Assembly (NCBI RefSeq): GCF_041260155.1
Contig: NC_091929.1
Coordinates: forward strand, 43,158,244-43,222,243
Source: Ptychodera flava
Lineage: Eukaryota; Hemichordata; Enteropneusta; Ptychoderidae
DNA length: 64,000 nt
Reading direction: 5' to 3'
Shown here: positions 14,201 to 25,945 of the stretch, one piece after another
Position numbering within the stretch: the first letter of the stretch is position 1
Layout: each line of letters begins with the position of its first letter
Notes under the pieces: model-generated
What the model saw: only the letters and a program-made list of their open reading frames with translations
Databases searched by the model: none
Told to the model about the DNA's origin: nothing
Translations under genes and position numbers: made by a program

Positions 14201-17200
14201 CTGAAAAAGGAGAGTATGGACACATCTTAGTATATTACAAACAAGTAAAAGATTTGAATCTGGTCTTCTGAAAACCCAGAGTTTAGCTTCCTTGGCAGCT
14301 GACTGAATTTGATAACAGGGTCAAGAAGTGACATGTTACTGATTGTATAGAATTAACATGAGTATACTCCTGATGCAGACTACATCAAATACATCCATTT
14401 GTTTGGCTCTTAGCCCTTCTTTCTATAAATTAATGCTTTTAGGGCAAAAAGTCAATTTTTGTTACCTATATAAAATATGATGCAGATATTTTTTTTTCAG
14501 TTACACAATTTTTTTTTTCAGATTTTCCTCCAAATTTGCTCAAAAACTGTAATCAGAGAAAAGTTATGTCCATTGGTAAAAATAATAAAAAAAATTACAG
14601 AAAAATTCAAAAAAAAATTAGAAAACTGTTGAGTGAGAATAATTCAAGCACTCAAAAGGTTAATAATGGAAAGACTGCATATTAACAATACAAGAACACT
14701 TCATATTACCTTTTTCACAACACTTAGCTTGTCTGGTGCATGGTCAAATAAGGTATCAAATGCATCACGTTCTGTAAAAAGCAAACATGGGCAAGGAGTT
14801 ATTGAAGCAATACATCGGATATAATCAGTTCTTTGCATGTCATATATCTTTACAGTACAGGTTGATGCACATCAAATCAAACAAAAGAGATACTGATGAG
14901 CACGTATCGTGTTTTGAATATTCCTGCTGATGGGTCCTGTGACATCTCTTGAAAGATATAACCACATGACAATGGGTCTACTCAAGAATAACAAGGATGC
15001 GATGCGTTCTACAGACTTAGTACGCCCAGATAATCATGTGATGCCGGTACAAACAAGCCCACATGTGTACTAACACGTATGGAAATACACGTACGTCTAT
15101 GCGCGTTTGTGCACATGGCTTTGTTTGTACTGTGGTCGATTCGAATTCCGGGTTTGGCCTACTGCTATCCATTGTCAGCACATTTGGTAAAATAGCATTT
15201 TACAATTTGCATTACATCCACTTAGTGGATACACTGGACCAAATGCCACTACTCTTGGTAAAACACTATGTTCAGACATTTGTCCTTCAAGAATATTAAG
15301 CTTTTCACTTTGAAAACATTTAGTGCATGTTTCAAAATCATTTTCCTGACCAGGTACAGTGTATTTGTTTCTCAATACTGTACTTTAAGGCATGGTTGGC
15401 AGGGTCAAAGTTTTAGAATATCAACTTGATACTTGATAAAAAGAGTGAACTACCGTACCAACCAGTCAATGTGACAATCTCTGGAATCAACATTTATTTT
15501 TGAAATTTAAAAATAAAGATATGAGAAGCATGTAAACTTACCAAAACGACCTCCAATTGCACTGAAAGTAAATATTGGAATAATTTATCAGTACAATACT
15601 TTTGACTTTTTATGACTTTGTCCCAAGTATGGATTTGGCACATTTAAAATACAGTATTACCATCCTCTACGATTAAATTTAACACTTGTAAGGAAGGTTT
15701 CAAGCCAACAATAAAGAAATGGAATGGAGCATATTTATAAATTTTACAAATTTAAGATTTTATTTTGGTCTAATTTTCAAGGTTTTAAACAACACTACAC
15801 AACTTTGGTCTACTGCTGAAGGTGCACTCAGTTTACACCAGTCATTAGGCAAAACCTCGTTTATGGTAGCAGATCATTTTCTATTTGTGTCCCTCAGCTG
15901 TGGAATAGGCTTCAACCAGAAATCAGGTTTTATAGTTTTCAATCTTGTGCAAAAACACATCTTTTTAAATGTGTTTGTGTTATTTTATTAATGTTCAGTA
16001 CTGTACAGTGCCTTGAGATGTCGTTTTAAATGGAGGGCATTTTTTAAGCAGTAAATGTTATTAATTTTTTATTATTATTATTATAAAGTACAAGGAACTT
16101 TTAAGATGCTAAAGAAGAATCATACAGATCCATCCATATTAAGTTGTGGTACTGGCAGTTATATAAAAGGACAGTTTACTCTGACGTATATCTCATGAGG
16201 TTTTTTATACTCACTCATTTGTTGAAGTGATTTCTTCAGTGACGTGTCTTGTATGCAGCATACCATCTTTTTTCTGTGATTTCAAAACGGGCACAGATAA
16301 TTTATTGCGACACAAATGCTCATTGGAAGCATGTTTCTGAATCATACTCTGAAATCATGTCCTTGATTATGTCTTGAAATTCATGACAAGTGGAAAGCCA
16401 AGATACTGGTAACACAATCAGACATTTGATATCAATATGATTTCACTGTGCTGTAACCTGGCCAGTCTAACGAATTCATTTCCCTGTATATAGGCCTAAT
16501 GCACCCATTGAGAACGATGTGAATACATGACTTCTGATGGCAGACAGGTAAAATTTTCATCTTAGGAAATTTTTATCCTAAAATCGGGAGTGCTTTTATG
16601 CACCAAATGCTTATAGGTGGCAGTGTTCTCCACAAATGAAATTAAAGGCGGGCGGCTAATTAGCATATGTATTTGCATAATATTTGCATACAATTTACAT
16701 ATCACCAGGGCTATTCACAAGGCACTCCAGTGATGAGATATACTTCTGACATTCTCAATATTTTTCTCCATTCAGCAGTGATTAATGGCAAGCTATACAA
16801 TTTATTTTTACATTTAAATCCTGTCTACCGGTATTTACTTTAAATAAATAATAAAACGTCAAAAGTGAAAAAAAACACATTGAACTAATACAAACAATAC
16901 ACAATTTAGTAAATATATTGCACAATACCAACATGAAAATTCAAAAGTAGGCCTACATGAGAAGTAATCAGTGTTCGAAATAATCGGTGGCAAATGGTGG
17001 CACGTTTTCATGTGACCCTCTGTTACTATATGTTTGTCTGTAGCCGGATTGGTAAAGCCATGAACGTCTTTTTTTTACGTCCATGACAAGTTGACACGGG
17101 ACTGAATAATGCACTAAGTTACAATGCGGAGTCAGCGGAGCATGCCTGCAGAGAAACATACGTTGACTTTAAAACTCAATTCATAATAAAGGGAGGCCCG

Positions 17201-20200
17201 AAAAAAATGATACCAAGTATTTCCAAGAGAAAGATTTGAAATTTCATCGACTCTTAGTTCGGCAAACGTACAAAACTTCGACAACTGCGCGGCGTAGGCT
17301 GCCATGCATGTTTGTGTGGAGCACGCTGGCGCACTAGATCTCGATCACACGCGACCTTTGAACTATACAGTAAGCCTACAGAACCGTATGTACGGTACAT
17401 AGCTGCTGTATTCGGATGATCACACGAATGATGATTTTAGCTCTTGCAGTTTCTTTTTACTTCATTTCATTGTGCCTTTGATATTTTAAAACGGTCACGG
17501 ATTTTGAAACTTGATCAAACGCAACTGCTTCTCAAAGTCAATCGAATGAATCCATGCAAGTTACGAATGCGTGACAGGAAATGACATACATGGACTTCAA
17601 CGTCATGTGGACGTACACGGATCTCAAAATGGCTAACTTGGCTCGGAAACGCAACGACCTGAGCACGCGAAGTACCATACTTTATTGCATCTGATATTTG
17701 TCTCAACCAATCGTACGATTTTAGCCAGATCTGATCGAAATCACTTTTCCTGACCTTCGGATCCTTACAAGTACGAGACATTGGCGGCAATGGCAGTTGA
17801 CAATAGCATAGATGCTTTGACTGAGTGTCCGCTGGCAAAAATGCAACACCGAGCCTTCGAGTGTACCGTGTCCGTTGTATGAAATGGACGGTGTCTGTAC
17901 GGTACGGTCGGCAGCTTAACACATTTCAAGCTTTTTGAATTGAAGTCTTAGCCAGTGTTCATCGGCACTACGGCCGTTTCACACTTGAAAAGCTTGCTGA
18001 AATAAGAGCGTGACAAAATCGCCGCTGAGAAACATAGGTCTTCAACCACATTTACTAAAGAGTATCGGCGCCGGCGGATATGAAACAGGATCGGGCGAAA
18101 AAATAAAGGATCGGGGCCGTCGGGGCCTGGGAGAACATTGAGGATTGCATGCAGTCGCAAAACAAACCGACAGATGTGTGAACGGTCCCTCTTTATTACA
18201 CGACGTTGTCAGTTGCTGTCATTTTTATTCAATAGGCTTTCAGATATTGTTCGGACAACTGACTGTGAAAACAGTTTAGGCGACAGAAAACAAAGGTGGG
18301 CGGGCGAGATTAAAGGCGGCGGGTGAGATTAAAGGTGGGCGGCGACAAAAAGAAGCCGGGCGCACCGCCCGTCAAAAACCCCTTGTGGAGAACACTGCTT
18401 AGGTGGCATGTGCAGCAGTTCTTGAACAGTGGACAGACATACATACAGACAACACATACCTACTGGTCCCATGAGCTGGAACTGGTACTTGTGCATTACA
18501 ACATGGGAGCTAAAATCAGGGCGAATTTTGTCTGAGTAACAGTACGTACCACATACCGATGAGGACATGAATATAACTGAAACCTACTTGATCAATACAG
18601 ACTTAAATTATACAGACTGATATAGGGATGACTCATGGCAAGAGATCCTGACCATTTTGAAAGAAATGGAGCATTTTTTTGAGGATTAGGAACGTAGATA
18701 GCTGGTCCCCTAATATGATTGCATTGATATATAGTAGGGAACCCCACTACCATGACTGGGGGAGCCCAGGTAAAATTTGCCTGGATGTCACATTTAATAA
18801 AAACACTGGTATGCCCAGATATATTTTTGACAGCAACTCACCTGCAAGACCACCACCTGGACAGCAACATGTTCTGGAATTCTGATTGGAGCTTTGAAAT
18901 GAAACGCCAAGGCAACCAGTAAATGCAGGATAGCAATCAGATTTTTAGAGTGAATACCTGGAGAAAAGAAACAACAAACACCAGTCTGACAGTGAAATTA
19001 CAGAGTTCAAATCTCAGTCAGTTTCATTGATATGATTCTTGTGAAAATAACAAAATTACCGTTGTTTTGATGTTATTTTGTTTTAGGTTTCACTTGAGAA
19101 TTTACTTATTCTATTTCACTGACTAAAACACACTAAGTTAACAACAGTACCATATTATCCTCCTCCTATTAGTGGATGTATTGAAGGTAGAATGCGGCCC
19201 GGGGATGGATATTCGGACTAGCAAATTTTTCGATATTCTTTTAGCCTACGACTTGTAGGGGCTCAGTTTGAAGCTTATGGATTCAATAAAGGTTTCACTG
19301 CCTTAGTTTTGTGAAATTGGGAATTTTGTCTTCCAAACTGAGATGACACAGGGATGGCGGCCACTTTGAATTTCAAATGTCAGTAAATGTTGGGTAATTG
19401 TGTCTCTGGTACAAACATTTGCATGGTGACCAAAGAATTTTACTTTTGATTTTAAAAAAGAATGGCTGAATGTTTACTTGAGGAAAGCCTGAGCAAGTTT
19501 GTCTTTCATTTTCAAGGTGCAACCTACCTTAAAAATAACTCTGAATCAATGTCATCGTTTCTGAGAACATTAACACATTATATCTGCATCGTTGTCTATA
19601 AGTCAGGTGTTATCAATAACTTATCATCCTATGTACCAAAATGGAATCACTTAGGCCACTTATCACATAAATGAACAAAACAATCACAACAACACCAAAG
19701 GTATCAGGGAACTCAATCTTTAGAAACCAATGACCTGCTGAAAATTGCATCCCTTGTTTTCACCCTTTCACCACAATGGTTTAATCCAACCCCATTGATT
19801 TCTATGGCAATGCTGGATCTCTACACAGGGACAGTGGGTTACAGCAGCATGTCAATGAACTCTGGAGAACAACTTGTTTCGACATTTACGCTTTTCTAAC
19901 GTCAAGATTTTTGGATTGTAACAGCACCATGCATGAAGTAAAGGACTTTAATACTACTAAGAGCATGAGAGGCAAGAGCAAAGAATAGTGAACACAAAGT
20001 GTTGCGCATTAATCACTAGTAACCTAGGGAGTCATGGGGGTTCGAGGTGGAGTATATTTAACACTGGCCTTCAGGAATATCTTTTTAATTGGTATCCTAT
20101 AGTTTGTGCACACTAATCATCAGTAGTATCACATTATAGTTATAAATATTAAATTAAATTTGTACACATTTTTTTCTACTCATACATATATTGAAATGAC

Positions 20201-23200
20201 TTACTGTCAACACTCCATTTTTGCTGATGCCATCTTGGTAAGTTAAGTATCTTGTTGACTTCATCTAAGACAGCTTTCAGTTTTTTCTTCTGTCCAGCCT
20301 CTGACTGGGTCACCTCAGCAACTTCAAGTTTGATGTTTGCAAGTCTCTCTGTTCAGTAAATCACAGTGATGCCAACCATTCAATAGAAGAAAGCACTTTT
20401 TCATAGGCTGATAAGTACAATATCTGAATCCATACTCTGCCAGCTTGCAAGTCAACATTATCGTAGGGAGTTTGTTTGTTTTCATTACTCAAATAAAGGC
20501 ACCTCTACACATGAAGTCAATAAAGTAAGGCAGTCAGTCTGGTAGGTATACCTGTAAATCCAGTGGATATGCGAAAATTTGTTTAACAAATGAGCCATAA
20601 GACATCGGTATAATTAATTTCAAATGATATCTCCCTCTAACACCAATCTTTTCTATGATTTCATAAGCTGAGTTTTTTATTTTGCATCTGTTCTTCTTAC
20701 CGACAAGTTTGCCGAGGACTTGACCATCAAATAAGTCTTCTTCAATATCTTTGACGATAATTCTGTGAGTCTGAAGTTCTTCATTGATCCAGTCAAGCAA
20801 TACCTACAATACAGAACATAGTATCCTAATGCAGCTGCATAGCTGGGCAAAAGGGGGCTCATTCACGCACCACAATCAGTATTCCCAGCTGGACTTCCTT
20901 GAAGGATTTTTTTTCCCAAGAGATTTAAATAAGTGGTGGATAAATCAATTTCAGATCCCACTGGGGATAGTTGACTGAAACATTCAGCCATGCATGGGTT
21001 TCTGCCATATTTCAGTAACCAGACAAATAATTTCATTACTCTATTGGAATACAAAAGCAGAAAACTACAAGCCCGGTTGTGAAAACTACAAGCCCATAGC
21101 TTAGGCTGGTGGATTTTCTAATACATGAATAAATTAACATTAAAATTAATTGTGATCAAAAGCAAAATGATACAGATATTTTTGCTTGTGATAAAACTGA
21201 AATGTTTGTCTACACTATAAATTGTATACAGTCTATAAGAGAATCATGTTTCGAAACTAAAGGTTTTATTACATTTTGAGACTATACATTTCACATTTAA
21301 CACTTTCTTGAAACACAAACTTTTTTTTAAAAGAAGCAAATCTCTACATCTGAAAAGTCCATGAAACAAGCAATTACCTTTATCAACTCTCGAAGTTTGA
21401 AATCATCCCGTGAATCAATTTCAATGAGTGATCTTTCTTCATTTTCCTCTGAAAAGTCAAGAATATCCTGATCAAGTAAAATTATCTTCGTGAAACATTA
21501 ACTTCCACCAATATGTAACTTAATATTATTACTGTGGCTATACTTTCCACATAACTATATTCTTTGGACAGAATTTCATGGTGTTTGATTTAAGGTAGTA
21601 TATGTGCCTCGAAAGGGAAAGCCTTAAACTTTGGTCAAACTTTCCTAAAAAAATCTTCAATCATTCTCTCTAAAAATCAAGATTAAAATCAGGGGCCACC
21701 ATGCAAATTTGTCTGTTCTAGAGAAACAATTATCTTAAATTTACCAATATGGAAATTCAAAATGGCTGCCATCCCTATGTTAACTCCATAGGAAAAAATT
21801 AAATTTTCGATCTTTACAAAAATAAGATGGTGAAAATTTTATTAAGAGCTTCAAAATGAGCCTCCATAGAGAAAAAAGCATTGTTAATATTTGAGTGTGC
21901 AAATATCTATCCCCAAAGTGCACTTCACCTCAAAGGACTGTAATATGACAGCTCTTTCTTGGTACAATTATAATAACCTACACAGTAAAGGAGTGATATC
22001 ACAATATCTACGTTGATACTTACCCAAATTGTATATGTCTGGTATTATTTCTGGAGATACTGGAGATGTGGTAGGTGAATCAATGGCGTGTTTTCCATCT
22101 TCTTGAAGATCAGCAACTGCAGAAAGAGCCATGGTTTTGATACATTCAGAAGCAATTTCAAGCTGTTGTGGCTAGAAAATCTGGTACATGGTATACCCTG
22201 CATTCCCTCTTTTAAGGGAGGGAGGTCATCGGAACTCCGCTCAAAGTTTGCCAGGGATCCGTACAACAGATGTAAACCCTGTATCGAGGGTACATTGGTG
22301 ATTGATGAAAGTTAAACTTAAAACATGTTTGTCAACAATGAATATCGTAAAATTTAAATGTTGTTGTTATGTTGACTTGATGCATTTTTATATCATATAT
22401 GGAATACATTGTTTGTAAACAAGAAATTTGCACATGCGCAGTTCTGATGACTCCGTTCTGATTCTCCCTTTAATTATGAGAGATATGTTTGTGTGAATGT
22501 CAATGGAGAGATTCTGAATAAGTAATACAGTTGCATTTCAGTGTTTTTACGTAAATTTGAGAACACACTTAATTCATTTGGGAACCGCTTACCATTTCTA
22601 CTGTCCCCCTAAATGACTATATTGGTATACCCTGGCAAAACTCTTGTAACGTAAACAGGAACCTTGGTAAAATTTACGTATGAACTACTGTCATTCTTTC
22701 AGTTTTAAGTTTGTAAATCTTATAAGATCAAACTTGAAATACTTGCAATGATTCTCAGTATTATACAATTTTCTGAATGCAAAAAGTTTTACAAATTCAT
22801 AAAACTTCCAATCTGCTTGAATGTGGTTGGTATTTTCCGGTTCATTTTCCAACTGAATCATAAGGAATTAAATTTTGTGAGATTAGATTTGCCAATGCAG
22901 AGGATTGTTATGTACATTAAAACAACGCCTACCCAAGGAGTATAGGCTTTCATAGCTGTGATTCTTGTGTTGATGTTTATTTGTACATACAGGAAATGAG
23001 AGTGGAACATAAAACCACCACAAAACTGTAGCATGTATCACTAGGTTTTTATTTTTTGCATGGTTTAGAAGTCACTGAACTTCCTGTACACTGGAGGTAC
23101 TGCAACCCCACTCTCACAATATCATATCACTCTATGACATAACCCGGTACTGTAAAGTAACAACCATTGCTCACTGTTAGATTCAAAGAATACCACATAC

Positions 23201-25670
23201 CCTACTTGTATACATCTTTCTTTACATATGTTGTACTGCTTGCAAGTACTGAGAAACATGATATGAAGATTTTAATCTCATTAAATTTTGTTTCAGCATC
23301 ACTTAACCCTTTTCCTGCCAGACAGTAAATACTGTATCCCTTCCCCATCAGCCAAGTCAGTAAAAAGCGGTATTGAGCCAAAACATGACGTATTTTCACC
23401 CACTTGGCTTGGTATGTTATAGCATCTTTTGTCCAAAAAAAATCAACTTTACAGTATTATGTTTTCAACAGCCTTCAAATGTACAGTATTATGTTAAAAT
23501 ACATCATATGGAATACGTTGTGTTTCATTTATTTTAACCATCTTGACCTGGTGGTGAAATATGGACTTGGCAGGAAAAGGGTTAATACTACTTCTCGTAT
23601 TACTCATGAACACAGACTGAATCTTGGCAAGCACTATTATGACACTGTCACCAAGACACATCTTGACCTTTGACCTCAAATTTATCTGACAATTTACCCA
23701 GTCTTCAAAGATTATGGTCAGAAATGTACACAACATTAAAGTTTTATTCATTTTTACACATATTTTAATTGTTACAGTTAGAGCCTATGTAAGTATTACG
23801 AGAATTGTTGTGTTATGCATAGGATCAGTCAAATGTTCTGTTTTAAAATAAATGGTTGAGCTTTTTTCAGTGAAAGAAATATGAAACAACTACACCATCA
23901 TGCCCAGGGCTCAGAGTCAGACTGTTTCATATTTCTCTCAACACTGCTAGCATCGTATTTATGTTAACCCTTTCACCACTGTTGTTTGGACTAAACATAT
24001 TGTTATGAATATTGAGTGTGGATCCTTTTACAGCAAATTGGGGTGGACAGGTTAAATCCTTACATTACTATCAGCCATGACCCCCCTTCTATGAAAATCT
24101 TCCTCTACATGGTATGGAACACAATTTAACCCTTGGAGCACTAAAGTCTATTTTTCTTCCCTTTATTAAAAAAATAGTCATTTTTCTCAGATATTTGCCA
24201 AAATTTTGTGAAAAAACTGTATCAAATGAAATGTGATGTCCATTTGGTTCAAAATTATCAAAACATTACAGAAAAATTCATAAAAATTGGTAAAATTTCG
24301 CACTAAAATTTGGTGGGAGAAAATTACAGCGCTCAGAGGGTTAAAGGTTTTGTAGCTGTAACTTTTTTATGTTTTTGTTCACCATTTTTGTAGGTAAATT
24401 CAACTGCAGTTTCTTGTTCTTCTCCCCAAAGCATGTTGAGATACACAGTACCCAGCCTATCGTCGCCTGTATCTGTACATGCGTACACTACATTGTTATT
24501 GTTGACAAGTGAATTCTGGTCTGGACTAGAATTCAAATGCAAACAAAAACAACACGTTTAACACTGTAGATGCTGTGCTGACAAGCTCAATAGTGGGTGT
24601 TTCAACATGTTATTGGGAGTAGAACAACAAAAATAGTGACAAGATCATGAAAAGGTATATGTACAGCTACAGGCCCTTTAACAGTCTAATGACTCCTGAC
24701 ATGAATTTGTTGGAGGGATACACTGCAAATCATAGTGTAACATTTGAGTCACAGGAAATCTCAAAACATGGTAAATTATATGATGTGTCATTTCCATATG
24801 GCAACATAATACTCCAGGCGGGATAGGCTTCTTGATAATTTCTATGGCATGTTTCATCAACAACAAATTTCAGGGCACACAGTTATTATAAACGTAATCA
24901 CCTTAGCTTTATCATAAGCATTGCTGTCATCCAATCAAATGTTTTACAGAAACATACGACTATACATCATATGGAAAATATCCTTCACATTGAAACAAGA
25001 TTGCGAATTCTTCAGAATTTGTTCAACTTGGTATATTATAACGGGGCGTTTCCTGCCAAATCTAGTGACTGGATGGCAAACAAAATTCTATTCTCGTCAG
25101 AAAACTTGGCGTTAGTGTAGACAAAAGCTACGAGTACAACGCGATATAGACTAATGTTCAGTAACATTAAAGTGTAAAACGAAGCCATAGGCGAATACTG
25201 GGGAATACTTGTGTGTTTGTTTACATTCAGCATCACGGAATGGATGGAATTTCGGACGACCTCGGTTTAACACACGTCAAAAACAACACAAAGTAAAATA
25301 ACACCGTGCCTAAATGTACAGTAAACGGTCAATTTTGATAAGTATACTGAGTTTTGGACAACGTATTTCTGTTGCCATATTTGGACGACGTGTGACGTGT
25401 AGTCTGAAGAATTTCCTACGATCTCTTTACTGAGTGTGTGCACTCCCTTCTGAGTCAAGGATCTCAGTGACATTTGTGTTGCCCGTTTGTTGCCGAGATT
25501 CGACAACTCCATTACATACCTTCCTTCATTCGCTTTTTTCGTCCAAGTGTAGCAACTTTGTCGAAAAGAGACTCATCTCTATCCTCCTTCTTTGTTCCTG
25601 GCCATGGGAACGGAGCAGTTGGTTCGGCTGTGAAGCCAGCTTGCGATGGAGGTTTCACTGGAGACGCCAT
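5233..25670 (-). CDS. PARVA-like: Parvin (13 exons, 379 aa), focal adhesion adaptor
   Basis: Parvins bind integrin-linked kinase, paxillin and F-actin in the ILK-PINCH-parvin complex at integrin adhesions. Coding exons, high to low: 25670-25520, 22116-22024, 21448-21378, 20803-20701, 20348-20205, 18957-18842, 16273-16215, 15561-15542, 14771-14710, 14200-14132, 12358-12257, 11844-11772, 5309-5233. All junctions are GT-AG and phase-consistent, totalling 1140 nt including TAG; human alpha-parvin has 372 aa. The N-terminus has the parvin basic motif ATLGRKKRMKE (40-50). CH1 spans about 103-210 with LLDWINEELQTHRIIVKD and EVAEVTQSE; CH2 spans about 270-376 with LITFVNKHLNKINLEVT and DGVYLVLLMGLLEGYF, ending TLRVLYNLFTKYKHLG. 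The start is the first in-frame ATG. The last intron is 6.5 kb. Alpha/beta/gamma assignment is not possible by eye; an invertebrate single parvin is likely. Confidence 0.96.
5945..6130. repeat. Degenerate TGACC-rich minisatellite
   Basis: Loosely repeated phrases of the form TTCAtGACCT, CAGTGACCAGACCCTTC and TTCATGACCTAAC. Several copies contain TGACCT, the complement of the nuclear-receptor half-site AGGTCA, but the spacing is irregular. Confidence 0.5.
6871..6931. repeat. Short inverted repeat
   Basis: ATCACCATGGTAACAGCT and, after a loop of about 20 bases, AGCTGTAACCATGGTGAT. The arms pair at 17 of 18 positions. Possibly the remains of a small foldback element. Confidence 0.7.
7128..7433 (+). 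mobile_element. TTAA MITE, family A copy 1
   Basis: Truncated at its left end. It shares with ten other copies the core GATGGCGGCCATTTTGAATT and the terminus ACTATCTTAA. Orientation follows the copies that read GGATGGCGGCC on the plus strand. Confidence 0.8.
10415..10635. mobile_element. TTAA MITE, family B copy 2
   Basis: Left end TTAACCCTTGTAAGTTG, internal TTTTGGACCAATGGACATCA, right end decayed (AGCACTCAAAAGATTC). Same layout as the family B copies at 4956, 14430, 24126 and 25946. Confidence 0.7.
11107..11675. repeat. GT-rich low-complexity tract
   Basis: Degenerate TGTGTG tract with recurring phrases such as GTGTGACTG and TTTGTGTGA. No stable longer period is visible. Confidence 0.8.
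12055..12192 (+). mobile_element. Palindromic element, family J copy 1
   Basis: GTACAAACAAACCCATGTGT and its near-perfect reverse complement (ACACATGGGTTTGTTTGTAC) flank a loop of about 40 bases. The right flank (ATCACATGATC, then GAGTCTGTAGAACACATCGC) recurs inverted beside the second copy at 14997-15140. A GGCAGGGTCAAAGTT motif lies near both copies (11950 and 15400). Confidence 0.7.
12507..13516 (+). mobile_element. 1.0-kb TTAA element with THAP-like trace (family F)
   Basis: Termini TTAAAGGGGAAATTTACCC and GGGTAAATTTCCCCTTTAA form a near-perfect inverted pair flanked by TTAA. Sub-terminal stretches (TTCACTTTCACTC, GGAAGTGACGTC) also recur inverted near the right end. On the plus strand near 12670-12835 one frame reads C-x4-C, then about 29 residues, then CEYHF and KDCF before a stop. 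This resembles the C2CH signature of THAP zinc fingers, though the spacing is shorter than usual. TTAA target sites and THAP domains are known for Kolobok-type transposons, so a non-autonomous Kolobok relative is the best guess. No complete transposase is present. Confidence 0.65.
13628..13963 (+). mobile_element. TTAA MITE, family A copy 2
   Basis: Begins in GTGCCTCGGGGAGAGACATT and ends GTACCACCTTAA; the internal GCCGTTTTGAATTTCAAATA matches the family core. It lies just right of the 1.0-kb TTAA element, inside parvin intron 10. Confidence 0.75.
14430..14663. mobile_element. TTAA MITE, family B copy 3
   Basis: TTAA at both ends, with AGCACTCAAAAGGTTAA on the right. The interior has runs of T and A around CCATTGGTAAAAATAAT, equivalent to the GGACCAATGG core of the other copies. 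Confidence 0.65.
14997..15140 (-). mobile_element. Palindromic element, family J copy 2
   Basis: Inverted counterpart of 12055-12192: GATGCGTTCTACAGACT, then ATCATGTGATG, then GTACAAACAAGCCCACATGT, a loop, and GTGCACATGGCTTTGTTTGT. Confidence 0.65.
15542..15561 (-). other. PARVA-like: Parvin exon 8, a 20-nt microexon
   Basis: The exon encodes the end of the linker before CH2 (AIGGRF). It is bounded by TTTACTTTCAG on the acceptor side and GTAAGT on the donor side. The upstream exon ends in phase 2 and the downstream exon continues GAA CGT GAT, so the microexon is required to keep frame into ERDAFDTLFDHAP. It is too short to be found by open-frame searching. Confidence 0.9.
15770..16085 (+). 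mobile_element. 3' end of a non-LTR retrotransposon (LINE)
   Basis: One plus-strand frame reads LWNRLQPEIRFYSF, then KTHLFK. This matches the end of many CR1/L2-like LINE reverse-transcriptase ORFs (LWNSLP...F...LKTHLF). It is followed by TGTACAGTGCCTTGAGATG and a TTATTATTATTA tail, the usual 3' layout. It is a 5'-truncated insertion of about 0.3 kb within a parvin intron; the exact clade is not determinable by eye. Confidence 0.7.
16621..18397 (-). mobile_element. Decayed hAT-type transposon, 1.8 kb
   Basis: Left end CAGTGTTCTCCACAA, right end its reverse complement TTGTGGAGAACACTG; CAGTG-type ends are typical of hAT elements. Flanks ATAGGTGG (16613-16620) and TTAGGTGG (18399-18406) match at 7 of 8, consistent with an 8-bp hAT target duplication if one extra C is allowed on the right. 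The sub-terminal phrase ATTAAAGG(C/T)GGGCGG occurs at both ends. On the minus strand, 17922-17515 is an open frame of 135 codons containing WLKSYDWLR, resembling the segment ahead of the zinc finger in hAT/ZNF862-like proteins. No catalytic domain is recognisable, so the element is non-autonomous or heavily decayed. Confidence 0.65.
19182..19532 (+). mobile_element. TTAA MITE, family A copy 3
   Basis: TTGAAGGTAGAATGCGGCC on the left and AACCTACCTTAA on the right, with GGGATGGCGGCCACTTTGAA inside. About 350 bp, near full length. Confidence 0.85.
19758..19840. mobile_element. Small MITE, family C copy 2
   Basis: CACCCTTTCACCACAATGGT on the left and ACACAGGGACAGTGGGTT on the right resemble the ends of the copies at 2060 and 23964. 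The terminal TTAA has decayed. Confidence 0.5.
21590..21933 (-). mobile_element. TTAA MITE, family A copy 4
   Basis: TTAAGGTAGTATATGTGCC at one end, AAATGGCTGCCATCCCTATG inside, and CAAAGTGCACTTCACCT at the other end. Located in parvin intron 2. Confidence 0.85.
22212..22473. mobile_element. TTAA element, family H copy 1
   Basis: TTAAGGGAGGG then GGTCATCGGAACTCCGC on the left; GCGCAGTTCTGATGACTCCG then CTCCCTTTAA on the right. The ends are inverted and TTAA-bounded (262 bp). The interior (TTTGTCAACAATG, TTTAAATGTT) matches the copy at 48600. Confidence 0.75.
23303..23585. mobile_element. TTAA element, family D
   Basis: TTAACCCTTTTCCTGCCAG on the left and CTTGGCAGGAAAAGGGTTAA on the right; 283 bp. 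The piggyBac-like ends (TTAA then CCC) differ from families B and C in the sub-terminal sequence. Located in parvin intron 1. Confidence 0.75.
23964..24055. mobile_element. Small TTAA MITE, family C copy 3
   Basis: TTAACCCTTTCACCACT on the left, GGGGTGGACAGGTTAA on the right; 92 bp, the same size as the copy at 2060. Confidence 0.7.
24126..24344. mobile_element. TTAA MITE, family B copy 4
   Basis: TTAACCCTTGGAGCACTAAA on the left and GCGCTCAGAGGGTTAA on the right; 219 bp with intact inverted ends. Its right TTAA is also the left TTAA of the neighbouring family I element. Confidence 0.85.
24341..24681. mobile_element. TTAA element, family I copy 1
   Basis: TTAAAGGTTTTGTAGCTGTA on the left; the right end reads, reverse-complemented, TTAAAGGGCCTGTAGCTGTA. 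The interior has AGCATGTTGAGATACACAGT, shared inverted with the copy at 29381-29713. Confidence 0.75.
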
Positions 25671-25945
25671 GATTGCCCAGCCCCTTCCTTCAGCCTCGAT
25701 CCACAAATACTTTTAAGATGCTTAAAAAATCACGCCTTTGCGCAAGACCTCGCCTTGGACTTATCAAAATGAAGTTCAGTAATACTGTTTCTTTGCTTAG
25801 TCGGCGACGGAATTCAGTTTAAAGCTAATATTGCTGGCACTACATCAAACGGAAATTGTTATTAAACGTGCGTGGGCATTTTCTTGTACACTTACGTAGC
25901 ATGTACTAAACCCCCTAACTTCATATTAAAATTGCCTTAAAGTTT

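Noticed and set aside
20534-20700. Read-through of the parvin exon 4 frame
   Set aside because: The conserved CH1 sequence ends at the GTAAGA donor; the following codons do not match parvin, while exon 5 resumes the match in phase.
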